64,000 nucleotides of DNA, taken from Pseudomonas monsensis. Its GTDB lineage: Bacteria; Pseudomonadota; Gammaproteobacteria; Pseudomonadales; Pseudomonadaceae. The position numbers were made by a program, and so were the translations under genes. A model generated the notes under the pieces. That model searched no databases. It was not told the origin of the DNA and worked only from the letters and a program-made list of their open reading frames with translations. Below, in pieces: positions 63,678 through 64,000 of this stretch; position 1 is the first letter of the stretch; each line of letters opens with the position of its first letter. The DNA lies in contig NZ_CP077087.1 in NCBI RefSeq assembly GCF_014268495.2, positions 6,312,001 through 6,376,000 of the forward strand. Reading direction: 5' to 3'.

Positions 63678-64000
63678 TCATTCGCGGAAATCACCGCCGT
63701 TGGCCGGCTGCGATTCGACTTCCAGCAAGGTCAGTTTCAGGGTCTTGCCGCCGGGAGCCGGCCAGTCGATGTGCTGACCGACCTTCAGGCCCAGCAGCGC
63801 GCTGCCGACCGGTGCCAGAATCGAGATCTTGCCTTCGTCGGCGTTGGCATCCTTGGGATAGACCAGCGTCAGGTGATAGTCCTTGCCACTGCCTTCTTCG
63901 CGGCAATGCACGCGGGAATTCATCGTCACGACATCGGCGGGCACTTCTTCGTGGCCGACCACGGTATCGGCGCGGTCCAGTTCGGTTTGCAGCGCGATCA
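63678..64000 (-). CDS. rnk: Nucleoside diphosphate kinase regulator Rnk (3' part)
   Basis: About 107 C-terminal residues are visible, entering at the right edge with ALQTELDRADTVVGHEEVPADVV. The GreA/GreB-like C-terminal domain is present (ILAPVGSALLGLKVGQHIDWPAPGG), which in Rnk binds RNA polymerase. The N-terminal coiled coil is outside the window. A GTG at about 63960 could look like a start but the frame is open upstream, so the gene is cut. Confidence 0.9.
   Translation of the reverse strand, partial: IALQTELDRADTVVGHEEVPADVVTMNSRVHCREEGSGKDYHLTLVYPKDANADEGKISILAPVGSALLGLKVGQHIDWPAPGGKTLKLTLLEVESQPANGGDFRE

Overview
The window is a stretch of a Pseudomonas chromosome, most likely from the P. 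fluorescens group. The evidence is high GC with typical pseudomonad codon use, a gene order that follows the P. aeruginosa PA5216-PA5274 region from memory (fbp iron transporter, ubiI-ubiH-pepP, zapA-6S RNA, glpT, ubiD, rho, trxA, ppx/ppk, hemB, algP-algQ, hemCDXY-algR, argH, cyaA, rnk), and many short palindromic REP-type repeats of the kinds seen in fluorescent pseudomonads. It is mainly core chromosome. I see no prophage, insertion sequence, CRISPR array, tRNA or rRNA.

Layout. 1-1.6 kb: ferric iron ABC importer (permease cut by the window edge, plus binding protein). 1.8-6.2 kb: leftward ubiquinone and peptidase group ubiI, ubiH, pepP, ygfB. 6.3-8.6 kb: rightward zapA group, 6S RNA, 5-formyl-THF cyclo-ligase, a 51-residue membrane peptide and an EVE-domain protein. 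8.7-13.5 kb: HlyD/ABC/ABC-2 export operon. 13.5-18.8 kb: FliL-like protein, quinone oxidoreductase, histidine phosphatase, glpT with a candidate GlpR operator, chaC, and a PagP-like barrel protein. 18.8-25.3 kb: leftward 2Fe-2S reductase, ubiD, O-acyltransferase, rho, trxA. 25.4-29.2 kb: FCD-type regulator divergent from a polar amino-acid ABC importer, with a candidate operator between them. 29.4-34.4 kb: convergent ppx and ppk, then hemB. 34.6-39.8 kb: DedA protein, ElbB, YaiI, a cytochrome c-FTR1 fusion and a LysR regulator. 39.9-44.7 kb: a five-gene cell-envelope island of tandem COG3014 lipoproteins, YcfL, LpoB and a CsgG/LpoB-like secreted protein. 44.9-51.9 kb: LysE exporter, MscS channel, ABC-F ATPase, AlgP, an FKBP, AlgQ, DsbB. 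52-57 kb: hemC-hemD-hemX-hemY behind algR. 57.5-64 kb: argH, a GST, two small acidic proteins, cyaA and the 3' part of rnk.

How the genes fit together. Heme synthesis (hemB and hemCDXY), ubiquinone synthesis (ubiH, ubiI, ubiD) and iron uptake (fbp, FTR1) are all represented. Global regulators cluster here as well: 6S RNA, Rho, AlgQ (anti-sigma), AlgR, AlgP, CyaA and Rnk. The least understood and most interesting stretch is the lipoprotein island at 39.9-44.7 kb. Enterobacteria keep YcfL next to LpoB, the activator of PBP1B, while pseudomonads are known to use an unrelated activator (LpoP), so the role of this LpoB-like set is open. Other points worth attention are an algR with no algZ/fimS sensor gene beside it, an unassigned outer-membrane barrel protein next to glpT, and two candidate operators.
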